DNA of 64,000 nt, taken from an uncultured Treponema sp. (lineage in GTDB: Bacteria; Spirochaetota; Spirochaetia; Treponematales; Treponemataceae). Every line of letters starts with the position of its first letter. Position 1 is the first letter of the stretch. The stretch is taken from assembly GCF_946187725.1 (NCBI RefSeq), contig NZ_CAMHSK010000011.1:1-64000 (forward strand), written 5' to 3'. The translations under genes and the position numbers were made by a program. The notes below the pieces were generated by a model. That model was not told the DNA's origin. It ran no database searches and saw nothing but the letters and a program-made list of their open reading frames with translations. This document shows, one piece after another, positions 47,367 through 58,463 of this stretch.

Positions 47367-49412
47367 CTATTCAATTGCTTTTTTAATCGTCAGAATATTC
47401 TGTCCGTCGGCATATTCGTATTCAACGATGTCCATAAATTTCTTCGTCAAAAAGATTCCAAGACCACCGATTTCACGCTCTTCGGCACTCAGGCTTAAAT
47501 CAGGATCCTGCTTTGCAATCGGATTGAAAGGCTTACCTTTATCTTTAAAAATCATGGTCAGCACATTGTCAGCAAAAGCGGCAGAAACGCGTGCTTCTCC
47601 GACCTCTGGAGTGTAAGCATAATGGGCTATATTCACGAAAATTTCTTCAACGGCAAGATCTATCTTATTTATCAAAATCGGCGAACAATTTTCTGGCAGG
47701 CATGAATGTATAAAATCATTGACTTTTTCGATATTACAGTCTTCAGCAGTGATTGTCAGTTCACTCATCTTTGCAGCCCCTCCATTTTCATTTTTTAAAT
47801 CAGGATTTCCAATAAACTCCATTTCGAGCATGGTAATATCATCAAACTGGTCAGCTCCATTTACAAAGCCATCGATGTCTTTACGAACAAAATCAACAAT
47901 TTCCTTAGGACTCATTTTAAAAGCCTCATCCCGCTTCAAAACCGAAAGAAGCCGTTCTTCACCGTAAAGCTGATTGGCACTGTCAGTTGCTTCAGTAACA
48001 CCGTCCGTATAGAGGAAAAGTTTATCGCCAGGAAGAATTGAAATTTCATGATTTTGATACGGGATTCCTTCCATCGCCGCAAGCATGAGATTCGGCTTAG
48101 ATTCAAGATAAGAAACCTCGCCGCCTTTGCAGATTACCGGGGCTGTATGACCTGCATTTGAAAAAGTCAGTTTGCCGGTGGAAAGTTCAAGAATCGCCAT
48201 CCAGCAGGTGACAAAAAGCCCGGACTCATTGCCCTCGCAAAGTGCCCTGTTCACATGGTCGAATATTTCAGCTGGTGTCTTAAAGCGGAAAGCTGCTTCT
48301 TTTAAAAGAGTTTTTGCAACGACCATGAAAAGAGCGGCAGGAACTCCCTTACCAGAAACATCTGCCACAACAACAGTAAAATGATCATCGTCAATCATGA
48401 AAAAATCATAGAAATCACCGCCGACTTCCTTTGCCGGTGACATAGAAGCAAAAAGGGAGATTTCAGGATGATTTTTATATGGAGGGAAAACGCGCGGCAA
48501 CATTTCAGCCTGAATCTTTGTGGCGACATTTAGCTCAGCTCCGATTCGTTCCCGTTCTGCAGTGGCTTGAGTCAAATCAGAAATATAACGGTTCATGTCC
48601 CCGCTCATCTTTTCGACGGATTTCGCAAGCAGCCCCAGTTCATCCCGATTTTTGATTTTTTTCAATACGCCGGAAAGTTCACCGTGATGCTCCGCAAAAT
48701 GAGTGGTTTCATCGATTATAAGCATGAGTGGCTTGATTACACTGAGCAAAAGCGAAAGGGCGTACAGCAAGATGAACAAAAGCGTAAATACAAGAGCCGC
48801 TATGAGAGTTGGACGCAGATAATTATGAATGTATGCCTCAACTTCCTTCATTGGCTTTACAACACTCAGAACGGCAACAACCTTTCCTGTAAAATCACGC
48901 ACAGGAACAGAAGTCGTGACATGGCCGCCAGATTTTTTGTAAGAAAAGAAACTTAATGATTCGCCGTTTTCTATAATGCGCCTGAGATTTTCAATATACA
49001 CAGCATTTTTTTTGGCAAGTGATTCAACATAACCGAGAGGATAAGGCTCACTCGCAACAAGACTGTTGACCGTATCAAAAATGTAAGTCCGCGAAGTGTA
49101 ATCAGGAGCAACAACTGTAAGATAGATGAAAGCGATTTCAGCCGTTTCGGTAAGTTCGTTTAATCGCTGATTCGTTGAATCCCAAAGACCGTCATTTCCT
49201 TCAGTGAGCCAGTAAGAAATTCGTTCGCTATCAACATAAGAAATGGCTGTCTGAGCAAACTGCTTTGTACTGTCACCGTAAACGCCTTCAAGTTGCTTTT
49301 TAAATTCTTTATAACTCATGAAACTGATGATTGCAAACATGAAAATGCCAAACAGAGATGCAAAGGCAAGCAGCTTAACAGACAGGACAGACAAGTGAAT
49401 TTTTCGTTTCAT
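47367..49412 (-). CDS. HAMP - PP2C (SpoIIE/RsbU) phosphatase fused to RsbW-like HATPase
   Basis: Two TMs, HAMP, GGDFYDFFMIDDDHFTVVVADVSGKGVPAALFM, C-terminal NKIDLAVEEIFVNIAHYAY. Confidence 0.88.
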   Translation of the reverse strand: MKRKIHLSVLSVKLLAFASLFGIFMFAIISFMSYKEFKKQLEGVYGDSTKQFAQTAISYVDSERISYWLTEGNDGLWDSTNQRLNELTETAEIAFIYLTVVAPDYTSRTYIFDTVNSLVASEPYPLGYVESLAKKNAVYIENLRRIIENGESLSFFSYKKSGGHVTTSVPVRDFTGKVVAVLSVVKPMKEVEAYIHNYLRPTLIAALVFTLLFILLYALSLLLSVIKPLMLIIDETTHFAEHHGELSGVLKKIKNRDELGLLAKSVEKMSGDMNRYISDLTQATAERERIGAELNVATKIQAEMLPRVFPPYKNHPEISLFASMSPAKEVGGDFYDFFMIDDDHFTVVVADVSGKGVPAALFMVVAKTLLKEAAFRFKTPAEIFDHVNRALCEGNESGLFVTCWMAILELSTGKLTFSNAGHTAPVICKGGEVSYLESKPNLMLAAMEGIPYQNHEISILPGDKLFLYTDGVTEATDSANQLYGEERLLSVLKRDEAFKMSPKEIVDFVRKDIDGFVNGADQFDDITMLEMEFIGNPDLKNENGGAAKMSELTITAEDCNIEKVNDFIHSCLPENCSPILINKIDLAVEEIFVNIAHYAYTPEVGEARVSAAFADNVLTMIFKDKGKPFNPIAKQDPDLSLSAEEREIGGLGIFLTKKFMDIVEYEYADGQNILTIKKAIE

Positions 49413-49519
49413 AGGATTCCCCCTTATATTATAAAGCGGAATTAAAAAAAAATCGATTTTTTTCTATTTTTTTTGCCTTGAGATTGCCGAAAAGTGATTT
49501 TTAACTCTAATATATAGGT

Positions 49520-50647
49520 ATGAAGAAAATAAATTTTAAGAAGACATTTTTTAATCAGGGGCTTTTTGCCGCAATTTTCGCAGTGTTTTTGCTTTTATTC
49601 TCATGCTCTGAAAGCAAAGATTGGAAAACGGTTTCGCCCACCACGCAGGGCACGGAGCAGGAAAGTGAACAACAAGATGACGCTCAATCTGAGCAGCAGG
49701 AAGAGTCTCCCGGCGGTCAAACCGAACAAAAATCCGAATCTGAACCGCAGAGCCTTAAAATCATGAACTGGAACCTTCAGACTTTTTTTGACGCAGTTTA
49801 TGACGGAAATGAATATGACGAATACAAGAATGCAGATAGCGGCTGGACTGAAGAAAAATACAATGCCCGGCTTGAACGGCTCGCTTCAGTCATAAAGACC
49901 ATCGATGCGGATGTAATCACTTTCGAGGAACTTGAAAAAGAAGAACAGCTTCAAGATATCGCAAACAGGCTTGCCGGCAATTTTTCTTCATCAGCAAGCT
50001 ATAAAAAGGCATTCTTTGCGGCCAATTATGGAAGCTCACTTGGTTGTGCGGTAATTTCCCGCTACCCGATTGGTGAAACTTCAGTGCACGCGATTGATTA
50101 CGGCTCACCAAAATCAACTCGCCCGATTATTAAATTTTCTGTATACAAAGAAGGCCGAACCCTCACGATTTTTGTAAATCACTGGAACAGCAAACGAAAC
50201 GACAGCGCATTTTCAAAGACATGCCGTGAAAAACAGGAAAAACTGCTCGCAAAGCTCATGTCCGAAGCCAGTGCGGAAAACCAGCCGCTTCTTGCCACTG
50301 GAGATTTCAACATGGATATTTCGGAATTTGAACTGATTGAGGCAAGCATTAATAATTCTATAGAAAATGATGAAAACATTATGCTGAATGGGGAATCTGA
50401 TTTTGCGGTCTACTCACCGTGGATTCAGGAAAATGGCGAGTATCAGACACCCGGAAGTTACTGGTACAACAATGATTGGGAACGAATCGACCACTTCTTT
50501 GCAGCCGGAAACATTAAAATAGAAGATTTCTGCGCGGAAGGTTCAGGTGAATGGGTCTATTCAAACAATCATCCATATTACTACAGTTTGAAAAACAATC
50601 AGGGCTACTCAGACCATTTCCCAATCACCTGCAAAGTTACCTTCTAG
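49520..50647 (+). CDS. Endonuclease/exonuclease/phosphatase family lipoprotein
   Basis: Lipobox LFSC; MNWNLQTFFDA, TFEELEKEEQL, ATGDFNMD, YSDHFPI. Confidence 0.85.
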   Translation: MKKINFKKTFFNQGLFAAIFAVFLLLFSCSESKDWKTVSPTTQGTEQESEQQDDAQSEQQEESPGGQTEQKSESEPQSLKIMNWNLQTFFDAVYDGNEYDEYKNADSGWTEEKYNARLERLASVIKTIDADVITFEELEKEEQLQDIANRLAGNFSSSASYKKAFFAANYGSSLGCAVISRYPIGETSVHAIDYGSPKSTRPIIKFSVYKEGRTLTIFVNHWNSKRNDSAFSKTCREKQEKLLAKLMSEASAENQPLLATGDFNMDISEFELIEASINNSIENDENIMLNGESDFAVYSPWIQENGEYQTPGSYWYNNDWERIDHFFAAGNIKIEDFCAEGSGEWVYSNNHPYYYSLKNNQGYSDHFPITCKVTF

Positions 50648-51177
50648 CGGCAACCGATTTCTTCTTCATCGCCCACATCCCATGCATCAAAAAGGTTGTC
50701 GGGCGTGTTTTCATCCTCATCTTCGTCATCATCGCCGTTTTTCACTTCAGTCGAATCGTAGTCTCCGTGAGTTCCGTCGTCCTCATTTTGATCAAATTCC
50801 GGGGTGACTTCTTTATCTCCGATTTCATTCCTCATTTCAGCCACAAGAGCCTCATTTGCGGCAACGCGAGCTGCAATTTCTGGAGAGACAGAAGATTCGC
50901 TCGTTACGGTCGCAACATTACATTCTTCTTCCTCAGAAACACCACCGTGCAAATCATCTTCAAATTGGCTTTCACAAGCATTTTCTGACTTGCTCAGGTC
51001 TTCTCCACCGGCAGAATCTTCCGGGATTGCAACTTCAAACGGAAAACCTTTTCGTAAAAGAGCCTGCTTCAAAAAAATCGCGATTGCAACATCAATATCA
51101 GTTCCAAGAGTCTCAAAAAGTTCTGACGCTTTTTCGACGAGAGAATCTTCCAAATCAATTTCATAAGTCTTAATCAT
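50644..51177 (-). CDS. RelB/DinJ antitoxin-like N-terminus with long acidic tail
   Basis: EIDLEDSLVEKASELFETLGTDIDVAIAIFLKQALLRKGFPFEVAIPED followed by Glu/Asp-rich region. Confidence 0.6.
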   Translation of the reverse strand: MIKTYEIDLEDSLVEKASELFETLGTDIDVAIAIFLKQALLRKGFPFEVAIPEDSAGGEDLSKSENACESQFEDDLHGGVSEEEECNVATVTSESSVSPEIAARVAANEALVAEMRNEIGDKEVTPEFDQNEDDGTHGDYDSTEVKNGDDDEDEDENTPDNLFDAWDVGDEEEIGCR

Positions 51178-51273
51178 ATTTTTATTATCGGTGAAAAGCT
51201 GATAAATTTCAACGCAGCGAACAGGCGCGATGCTGTTTAATTTTCTGGCAGCATGGTATAATATCTGTCTTAT

Positions 51274-52656
51274 ATGAATACGACATTAGAACAAAAGCAG
51301 GAGTCTAAGCAGTTTTACCGCTCTCTTGCAAAAATCGTTACGCCAATTGCCCTTCAAAATCTTATTTCAGCGGCGGTCAGTTCTGCTGATGTCGTCATGC
51401 TTGGATATGTCGGGCAAAATGCTATCGCGGCTGTAAATCTTGCCTCCTACATTCAGTTCATTCTTTTCCTTTTTTTCATTGGATTTTCTTCCGGTGTCGT
51501 CATGCTTGCGGCTCAATACTGGGGGAAAAAAGACACTTACTCAATCGAAACGATATTTTCAATTGCGGTCAAGCTAGCAGGATTTGTCGGTCTCGTCTTT
51601 TCACTGCTGTCATTTTTCATTCCTCATCACCTGATGAAAATATTCACCGATGACAAAACTCTTATCGCAATCGGAAGCGACTACCTTAAAATCGCAGGAA
51701 TCGGGTTCTTCATCCTCGCTTTCTCGCAGATTTACCAGGCCGTCCTTAAAAGTATTGAGCATGTAAAAACAGTCACGGCAATCACAACGACAGCCCTTCT
51801 CATCAATATTTTCTTAAACGCCGTTTTCATTTTCGGTCTTTTCGGTGCACCAAAAATGGGAGTAAAAGGCGTCGCCCTTGCAACAAGCATTTCAAGATTT
51901 CTCGAATTCGCCATCTGCGTGTTTGTCTGCAGGAGAATCAAGGAAATCTCCTTCTCACCAAAACTTCTTTTCAGACGGAATTCCGTTCTTTTTAAAGATT
52001 TCGTTCATTTTTCCATGCCGGCAATCGGAAACGAAGCAATCTGGGGTGCGGGCTGGTCAATGTATGCGGTAATCATGGGGCATCTTGGAGCAGATTTGGT
52101 TGCAGCAAATTCGGTCGTCAGTGTAATAAGAAACCTCACGAGCGTTCTTGCATTCGGAATGGCTTACGGCGGTGCAATTCTTTTAGGAAAACAGATGGGA
52201 GCAAACCAAATGGCTCTGGTTTCGAGAAACGCTTCCAGGCTCGTAAAAAGCACAATTTTTGTCGGATTGCTTGAAGCTGTCGTACTCTTAGCGTGCAAGC
52301 CGCTTCTTTTTAAAATAGCAGATTTGAACGAGCAGGCCTCCGCATACCTCACGCCACTGCTGTACATAAACAGCATTTCGCTTGTTGGAGCCGTAATCAA
52401 TACGGTCCTGATTTGCGGAGTTTTCCGTGCCGGCGGAGATGCGAAATTCGGTCTTATCCTAGACACCTTTGCAATGTGGGCAGTTTCGGTTCCGCTCGGC
52501 TTTATCTGTGCCTTCGTCCTCCATCTTCCACCATTGACCGTTTACCTGATTATGTATCTCGATGAATGGGAAAAAATGATTTTCAACATCATACATTACA
52601 AAAACAAAAAATGGATAAAAAACATCACAAGGGATTTTACAAAAGAAAACAACTAA
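51274..52656 (+). CDS. MATE family efflux transporter
   Basis: Twelve-TM-like; MATE signature regions (VMLGYVGQNAIAAVNLA). Confidence 0.85.
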   Translation: MNTTLEQKQESKQFYRSLAKIVTPIALQNLISAAVSSADVVMLGYVGQNAIAAVNLASYIQFILFLFFIGFSSGVVMLAAQYWGKKDTYSIETIFSIAVKLAGFVGLVFSLLSFFIPHHLMKIFTDDKTLIAIGSDYLKIAGIGFFILAFSQIYQAVLKSIEHVKTVTAITTTALLINIFLNAVFIFGLFGAPKMGVKGVALATSISRFLEFAICVFVCRRIKEISFSPKLLFRRNSVLFKDFVHFSMPAIGNEAIWGAGWSMYAVIMGHLGADLVAANSVVSVIRNLTSVLAFGMAYGGAILLGKQMGANQMALVSRNASRLVKSTIFVGLLEAVVLLACKPLLFKIADLNEQASAYLTPLLYINSISLVGAVINTVLICGVFRAGGDAKFGLILDTFAMWAVSVPLGFICAFVLHLPPLTVYLIMYLDEWEKMIFNIIHYKNKKWIKNITRDFTKENN

Positions 52657-52694
52657 TTCAAAAAAATAATCACGATAAAAGGGATAAAAAAAAT

Positions 52695-52763
52695 AAACCA
52701 CAGATTACTCAGATTACACGGATTAAAAATCTAATCTGTGCAATCTGTGACATCTGTGGTTTT
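52695..52763. repeat. Dispersed palindromic repeat
   Basis: AAACCACAGATTACTCAGATTACACGGATT...AATCTGTGCAATCTGTGACATCTGTGGTTT. Confidence 0.6.
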
Positions 52764-52803
52764 AAATTAAACAGCTAAGTTTAACTTATTTGCTCAAGCG
52801 AGC

Positions 52804-54651
52804 TTATTTTGAAAGACGAGCTTCGAGGTCATCCAAGCAGGCTGTGAGCTCTTTTGGCAAGTGTTTGCCGAATTTTGGATAGTGGTTCTCGCGGATGTCT
52901 TTAACTTCCTTCAACCAGCCCTCTTTGTCCACATTGAGAATCTGTGGGAGAGTCTTTTTGTAGTACTCAGGCAATCCGTCTGTGTTGATAGCACCCTCTT
53001 TTGGCATGAAGCCGATTGGTGTGTCAACATAGTTGTCTTTTCCGTCGCAGCGGTCGAAAATCCATGCGAGAACGCGTGAGTTGTCGCCGTAGCCTGGCCA
53101 CATGAATCCGCCTGGAAGCTCTTTGTTGTTCTCGTCCTTGCGGAACCAGTTAACGTAGAAGATCTTTGGCAATTTGTCCTGATCAGCTTTTGCACCAACG
53201 TCAATCCAGTGCTGGAAGTAGTCGCCCATGTTGTATCCACAGAATGGGAGAATAGCGAATGGGTCACGGCGGATTTTACCAACCTGTGAAGCATCGATTG
53301 TAGATGCTGCTGTGATTTCTGAACCAACGATAGAACCCAAGAATACACCGTGATTCCAGTTGCGGCTCTGGTGTACGAGAGGTACAGTTGATGGGCGGCG
53401 ACCACCGAAGAGGATAGCAGAGATTGGAACGCCCTCTGGGTTTTCCCACTCTGGAGCGATACACGGACACTGTTTTGCAGGTGCTGTGAATCGTGCGTTT
53501 GGATGAGCGAATTCCTCGCCTTTTGGTGATTTGTCTTTTGGAAGAGCGTCACGAGTCTGGCCTTTCCAGTCAACGAGCTTGCCCTTAGCTGGGTAACCAA
53601 TCTGTTCCCACCAAACATCGCCGTCTTCTGTAAGAGCACAGTTTGTGAAGATTGTGTTCTTTGAAGCAGAGATAAGAGCGTTTTTGTTAGACTCAGCAGA
53701 AGTTCCTGGAGCAACGCCGAAGAAGCCTGCCTCTGGGTTGATAGCGTACAAGCGACCGTCTTTGCCGAATTTCATCCAAGCGATGTCGTCACCGATTGTC
53801 TCAACTTTCCAGCCTGGGATTGTTGGGATAAGCATAGCCAAGTTTGTTTTACCACAAGCTGATGGGAATGCGCCAGTAACGTATTTAACTTTGCCCTCTG
53901 GGTTTGTGAGCTTGAGGATGAGCATGTGCTCAGCGAGCCAGCCTTCTTCACGAGCCAGAACAGTAGCGATTCGGAGAGCGAAACATTTTTTGCCGAGCAA
54001 AGCGTTTCCGCCGTATCCTGAACCGTAAGACCAGATGAGGTGCTCTTCTGGGAACTGAGAGATGTATTTGTGCTCAACATCTGCACAAGGCCAAATGCCG
54101 TTGTCTTTTTCGCCGTTGTTGAGTGGTTTACCAACTGAGTGCAAACAAGGAACGAATTCACCGTCTGTACCGATGATGTCGAGAACTTTTTTGCCTGCGC
54201 GAGTCATGATGTCCATGTTGAGAACAACGTACTCAGAGTCAGTAAGCTCAATACCGTTCTTTGAGATTGGTGAGCCGAGTGGACCCATGCAGAATGGGAT
54301 TACGTACATTGTGCGGCCGTGCATACAACCTTTGTACAAACCTTTCATTGTTGCCTTGAGCTCAACCGGGTCAATCCAGTTGTTTGTTGGACCTGCATCT
54401 TCCTGTTTTACAGAAGAAATGAATGTTCGGCCCTCAACGCGAGCTACATCGCTTGGAAGTGAACGGAACAAGAAGCTGTTAGGCTTTTTTGCAAGTGGAG
54501 TAGCAAGACCTGCATCGACGCATTTTTTCATCAATCGGTCATACTCTTCAGTAGAACCATCACATACATAAACGCTGTCTGGTTCACACATCTTAACACA
54601 TTCTTCAACCCAAGCTTTGATTTTCGGGTTTTTGATTTCATCAAGTGTCAT
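52804..54651 (-). CDS. pckG: Phosphoenolpyruvate carboxykinase (GTP)
   Basis: [31 protein letters not shown]; start [10 protein letters not shown] at 54651 preferred. Confidence 0.93.
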   Translation of the reverse strand: MTLDEIKNPKIKAWVEECVKMCEPDSVYVCDGSTEEYDRLMKKCVDAGLATPLAKKPNSFLFRSLPSDVARVEGRTFISSVKQEDAGPTNNWIDPVELKATMKGLYKGCMHGRTMYVIPFCMGPLGSPISKNGIELTDSEYVVLNMDIMTRAGKKVLDIIGTDGEFVPCLHSVGKPLNNGEKDNGIWPCADVEHKYISQFPEEHLIWSYGSGYGGNALLGKKCFALRIATVLAREEGWLAEHMLILKLTNPEGKVKYVTGAFPSACGKTNLAMLIPTIPGWKVETIGDDIAWMKFGKDGRLYAINPEAGFFGVAPGTSAESNKNALISASKNTIFTNCALTEDGDVWWEQIGYPAKGKLVDWKGQTRDALPKDKSPKGEEFAHPNARFTAPAKQCPCIAPEWENPEGVPISAILFGGRRPSTVPLVHQSRNWNHGVFLGSIVGSEITAASTIDASQVGKIRRDPFAILPFCGYNMGDYFQHWIDVGAKADQDKLPKIFYVNWFRKDENNKELPGGFMWPGYGDNSRVLAWIFDRCDGKDNYVDTPIGFMPKEGAINTDGLPEYYKKTLPQILNVDKEGWLKEVKDIRENHYPKFGKHLPKELTACLDDLEARLSK

Positions 54652-54798
54652 TGTATCGCTCCTATAAAGTTCGATTTGAAAAAGATTATACCACGATTTT
54701 TGCGAATTGTGAATATGGAAGTGAAAAAAAAGCCGTGTGGACAAAAAAAATTGCCCGCACGGTTAAGTGCAGGCAATTCTTCTATTTAAGCCGATTTT

Positions 54799-56253
54799 TT
54801 AGTTTTCGTTGCGGGCTTTCAACTCAGCAGAAATCTCTTCGACTTTGCTATCTGTCAAAATGAATTTACTTCTGAAGATAATTACACCGACAATCAGAAC
54901 CAGGATTGGAACAAGTGTCATTACCATGCGCAAGCCCATTTTTGAAGCTGCATCAACGCCTTCTGAAAAATCAATTTTGACATAATCAGGAACATCGTCT
55001 GCAACATTCTTCAAATTAAGGACAGAAAGAGCGATTGAAGCGATGAATGCCGAAATTCCTGAAGCAAGTTTTACAACGAAAGTCTGCATAGAGAAGATAA
55101 CGCTTTCATCGCGGCGTTTATTCTTCAAATCACCATAATCAACTGTATTTGCAAGGAAGACAGTGATGATTACATTGTTTACACCTGCACTTGCCATTAC
55201 GAGCACACCAGGAATCAGGAATGGAACTACAGAATTTACACCGATTGAAGCCATTGCAAGCAAAGCGATATAGCCGATAATGCTCATTCCAACGCTAACA
55301 TAGAAAATCTTTGTATTGCTCAACTTCAAGCCACTTCTCAAGAGAGGATACAAAAGCATCATCGCAAGAATCTGTGTGCCGCCACCGACCATATTGAACA
55401 GTGCATAACCGTCATTCCAGTTTGTGCCGCCCAAATCATACTTGAAGAAGTAGATTACAAGGTTTGAAGTGATGTAAAGCGCAACATTGATAACAACAAT
55501 CGTAATAACAACAGTCATTGCCTGGTCATTTCGCAAAAGTGCACGGAACATTTCACCCATTGAAGGAGTTTTCATGTCAACAGTTGATTTTTCTTTGATT
55601 GCGATACAGAGAATCAAAGTGAAAATAACGAAAAGAACTGCAACACCAAGAGTGAAATATTTGAATCCGATGAATTCATGCCACTGAGAGCCTGGAAAAC
55701 GAGAGGCCTGTTCAGCAGTAGCATTGCCGCCAATCATTTTTCCAAGAAGAGGAACAATAATCATTGTGGCGATAGAAATGATTGCAGCACCGACACCAGC
55801 ACAGCTTCGAGCCAAAGTTGTAAGACCTTCGCGCTCTTTTCCGCCGTTAGTGAAAGCAGGAATCATTGACCAGTAAGGAATATCCATCATTGTGTAGGTA
55901 ATGCCCCAAACGATGTAAGTGACAGCAGCATAAGCTACAAGACCTTTTGCATCGATACAAGGTGGAGCAGAGAACATAAGGAAGAGAACGACAGCATTTG
56001 TAAGCGTACCGATTAAAAGCCACGGACGAAATTTGCCCCAGCGGGTTTTTGTTTTTGCAACAATAACACCCATAATCGGGTCATTGAATGCGTCAAAAAT
56101 TCGTGCAGCAAGCAGAATTATACCCATCGCAACGGCACTAACGCCCATGATATCCTGAAAATAATACAGAATATAGCTGGCAGAAAGCATGTAAACCATG
56201 TCTTTTCCAACAGCACCAAGACCATACGAAGCCTTTTCCTTTAGTCCTAACAT
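54799..56253 (-). CDS. GPH family (glycoside-pentoside-hexuronide) MFS transporter
   Basis: SYGLGAVGKDMVYML, FDAFNDPIMGVIVAKTKTRWGKFRPWLL. Confidence 0.88.
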   Translation of the reverse strand: MLGLKEKASYGLGAVGKDMVYMLSASYILYYFQDIMGVSAVAMGIILLAARIFDAFNDPIMGVIVAKTKTRWGKFRPWLLIGTLTNAVVLFLMFSAPPCIDAKGLVAYAAVTYIVWGITYTMMDIPYWSMIPAFTNGGKEREGLTTLARSCAGVGAAIISIATMIIVPLLGKMIGGNATAEQASRFPGSQWHEFIGFKYFTLGVAVLFVIFTLILCIAIKEKSTVDMKTPSMGEMFRALLRNDQAMTVVITIVVINVALYITSNLVIYFFKYDLGGTNWNDGYALFNMVGGGTQILAMMLLYPLLRSGLKLSNTKIFYVSVGMSIIGYIALLAMASIGVNSVVPFLIPGVLVMASAGVNNVIITVFLANTVDYGDLKNKRRDESVIFSMQTFVVKLASGISAFIASIALSVLNLKNVADDVPDYVKIDFSEGVDAASKMGLRMVMTLVPILVLIVGVIIFRSKFILTDSKVEEISAELKARNEN

Positions 56254-56281
56254 AGGATTCTCCTTTTTAAAATTTCCGTTT

Positions 56282-56974
56282 TTAATTCTTTAAGGCAACA
56301 AGAATTATGTTGATTAAAAGTTCAATCTGCTTTCTCGCTTCTACGCTTCTGTCCATGGTCAAAAGTTCTCCTGAAATTGAAAGCTTTTGCGCAAGGCAGA
56401 ACAGGGAATGCATCATCGTTACAAACATTTCCTGTGCAGTTGAAGCGGCAAGCACTTCATTTTTGGAACTGGAGAATGAAATCGAACCGTCCTTGATTCC
56501 TTTTTCCAGTGCCTGAACAACGATTGTATTTGTGATACCAATCGTTTTTTCGTATTCGAGGAGCTTTTCAGAACTCACCTTTTCCTTCTTAATGAAAGAA
56601 TCGAAATAGTAGATGAAGCTGAAAAAACTTCTCTGTGTTATGAGGGCATCAGCATAAACTTCAAGCAATTCCCTCATCTGCTCAAAGCCGCTCAACGAAT
56701 CGTACTTCTCAGAAGAAAATACTTCGCTGAACACTGCCGTCTCAAGATTCCATGCGTAAATCGCGACCTCAATTGCAAGTTCTTCCTTTGTCTGGAAATA
56801 TCTGTACAAAGAAGCAACTCCAATTTTGGAAGCTGCCGCAATGTCGTTCATTGAAATGTTTTCGATTCCGTTCTCAGAAAACAAACCGAAAGTACATTCA
56901 ATAATCGACTGGATTCTTCCGTCTTTTTTTTCTTTTCGGGTTTCGCTTTTAGTTACACTCGCCTGCCCACTCAT
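56282..56974 (-). CDS. TetR family transcriptional regulator
   Basis: IIECTFGLFSENGIENISMNDIAAASKIGVASLYRYFQTKEEL. Confidence 0.88.
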   Translation of the reverse strand: MSGQASVTKSETRKEKKDGRIQSIIECTFGLFSENGIENISMNDIAAASKIGVASLYRYFQTKEELAIEVAIYAWNLETAVFSEVFSSEKYDSLSGFEQMRELLEVYADALITQRSFFSFIYYFDSFIKKEKVSSEKLLEYEKTIGITNTIVVQALEKGIKDGSISFSSSKNEVLAASTAQEMFVTMMHSLFCLAQKLSISGELLTMDRSVEARKQIELLINIILVALKN

Positions 56975-58451
56975 AGATGCTCACCTCTTTGCCGACAGCT
57001 TTTTCAACAGCATGATATGCGCCATTGTAAATTCCGACTTTTTTATTAGACATAATCGCATGATTCATCTTTTCAAGCAAGTCGGGTGTCTCAACAAATG
57101 AACGAAGCATAAAGCAGGCATATTCAAGACTCGGACATTCCGGTGTTCCATCGCCCACTTCTGCAGCCCGTATTGCACCCCAGCATTCATGGCCTCCGAC
57201 ATGCTGAATCATCAGCTTTGGAACAGGATAGAATGCAAGCTCACTCGGTTTTGTAATCAGCACATCACAAGCACGAATAAGAATGTTTGTCGCATAAACG
57301 GCCGCAAAAATGTCTTTGTGGCAGAAAACATGAATTCCGTTTGACTCATCGCCAGCACAGGCAATGTCATTCAAAGCGTTTTCTGCAAATTTTCGTGTGA
57401 AAGACCAGTCATGGAAATGAGTCTTTGAATGTTCCTCAATTTCAGGGATTTTCTCCTTAAACATGTTCCACACATTCTCATAATCTCCGATGTTCAGATA
57501 CAGGGCAGCTTTCTTTTCCTTGATATAAGGAAGCAAAGTTTTGATAAGTCCTGCAAAGTAGTCTCCCTGAGCGCCCGCACCGCCAATTGTCAAAAGGAAG
57601 CGAAGCGGTTTTTTGCCAGAGATTCTTGCAAGTCGTTTTTTACAATCAGACTCAATGTTTCGAACCATTTCGTCGTCCATGTAGTGACCTGCATAGCAGA
57701 TATCTTTTTCGCTCATCGGTTTGAGGATATTTTCACCGTCAAAACCTTTGAGTGTTCTATATGAAAGATAAGAAGAAGGAGTCTGCACAAGATGAAGTGC
57801 ACCTTCGCTCAAATGAAGGCCCATTGCCCAGTTGTCAGGAATTGCGTTAACAACATGAGTGAAGCCAGCATGAACGGCAGCCTGACTTGGCCAGACATGA
57901 GTTGCGATATACGGTGTTTCGCGCGGCAAATCATGCAGGACAGGTGTCATAAGCTCAGCAGTTTTCTGGTCGCCCGCATTGTAAGAGAGCTTTTTGAAGC
58001 CTTCTGTGTTGAGCGGATCCCATACCAATTTATTGAAGAGTTTTGACTTCTGTGAAAGGCGGCTTGCCATTGAATAAAGCTTGTTCTGATAAGCAATGAT
58101 TTTTGTACAAGTCGTCTCCGGGAACGAATTCAAGTCGAGCCAGAGCGGAGTGTAGCCCATTGCGTGAGCGGCACTTGCCATTGCCATTGAAATTCTGTAG
58201 TGACCGAAGCCCATTCGGATGTTACCAATGATGATTGATTTTTCAGGAAGTTCGCCCATCGGCTCTTTTGAAAGCACGAGAACTTTAGCCCCGAAAGCTG
58301 GTGTCAAAACTTCATTGTCCACAGCAGCAAGATGATAAGGAGTATTCCTGTCATCACCAAATTTTTTAAGGAATTTTTTCTGCTGTGCCGATGCCTTGCG
58401 GAGTGTCTTTTTATCGATTACATTGCCAAAAATAACAGATGACTTGTCCAT
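56949..58451 (-). CDS. Uncharacterised glycosyltransferase-like (GT-B-like) protein
   Basis: IIIGNIRMGFGHYRISMAMASAA, LLTIGGAGAQGDYFAGLI; in the alpha-galactosidase operon. Confidence 0.5.
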   Translation of the reverse strand: MDKSSVIFGNVIDKKTLRKASAQQKKFLKKFGDDRNTPYHLAAVDNEVLTPAFGAKVLVLSKEPMGELPEKSIIIGNIRMGFGHYRISMAMASAAHAMGYTPLWLDLNSFPETTCTKIIAYQNKLYSMASRLSQKSKLFNKLVWDPLNTEGFKKLSYNAGDQKTAELMTPVLHDLPRETPYIATHVWPSQAAVHAGFTHVVNAIPDNWAMGLHLSEGALHLVQTPSSYLSYRTLKGFDGENILKPMSEKDICYAGHYMDDEMVRNIESDCKKRLARISGKKPLRFLLTIGGAGAQGDYFAGLIKTLLPYIKEKKAALYLNIGDYENVWNMFKEKIPEIEEHSKTHFHDWSFTRKFAENALNDIACAGDESNGIHVFCHKDIFAAVYATNILIRACDVLITKPSELAFYPVPKLMIQHVGGHECWGAIRAAEVGDGTPECPSLEYACFMLRSFVETPDLLEKMNHAIMSNKKVGIYNGAYHAVEKAVGKEVSIYEWAGECN

Positions 58452-58463
58452 AACTTTTTCTCC

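Noticed and set aside
50644-51177. Complete type II toxin-antitoxin operon
   Set aside because: Only an antitoxin-like domain is present; no adjacent toxin ORF
52911-53714. 267-aa reverse ORF inside pckG
   Set aside because: Same strand but out of frame with pckG; Ser/Thr/Gln-rich frame-shift composition, no domain
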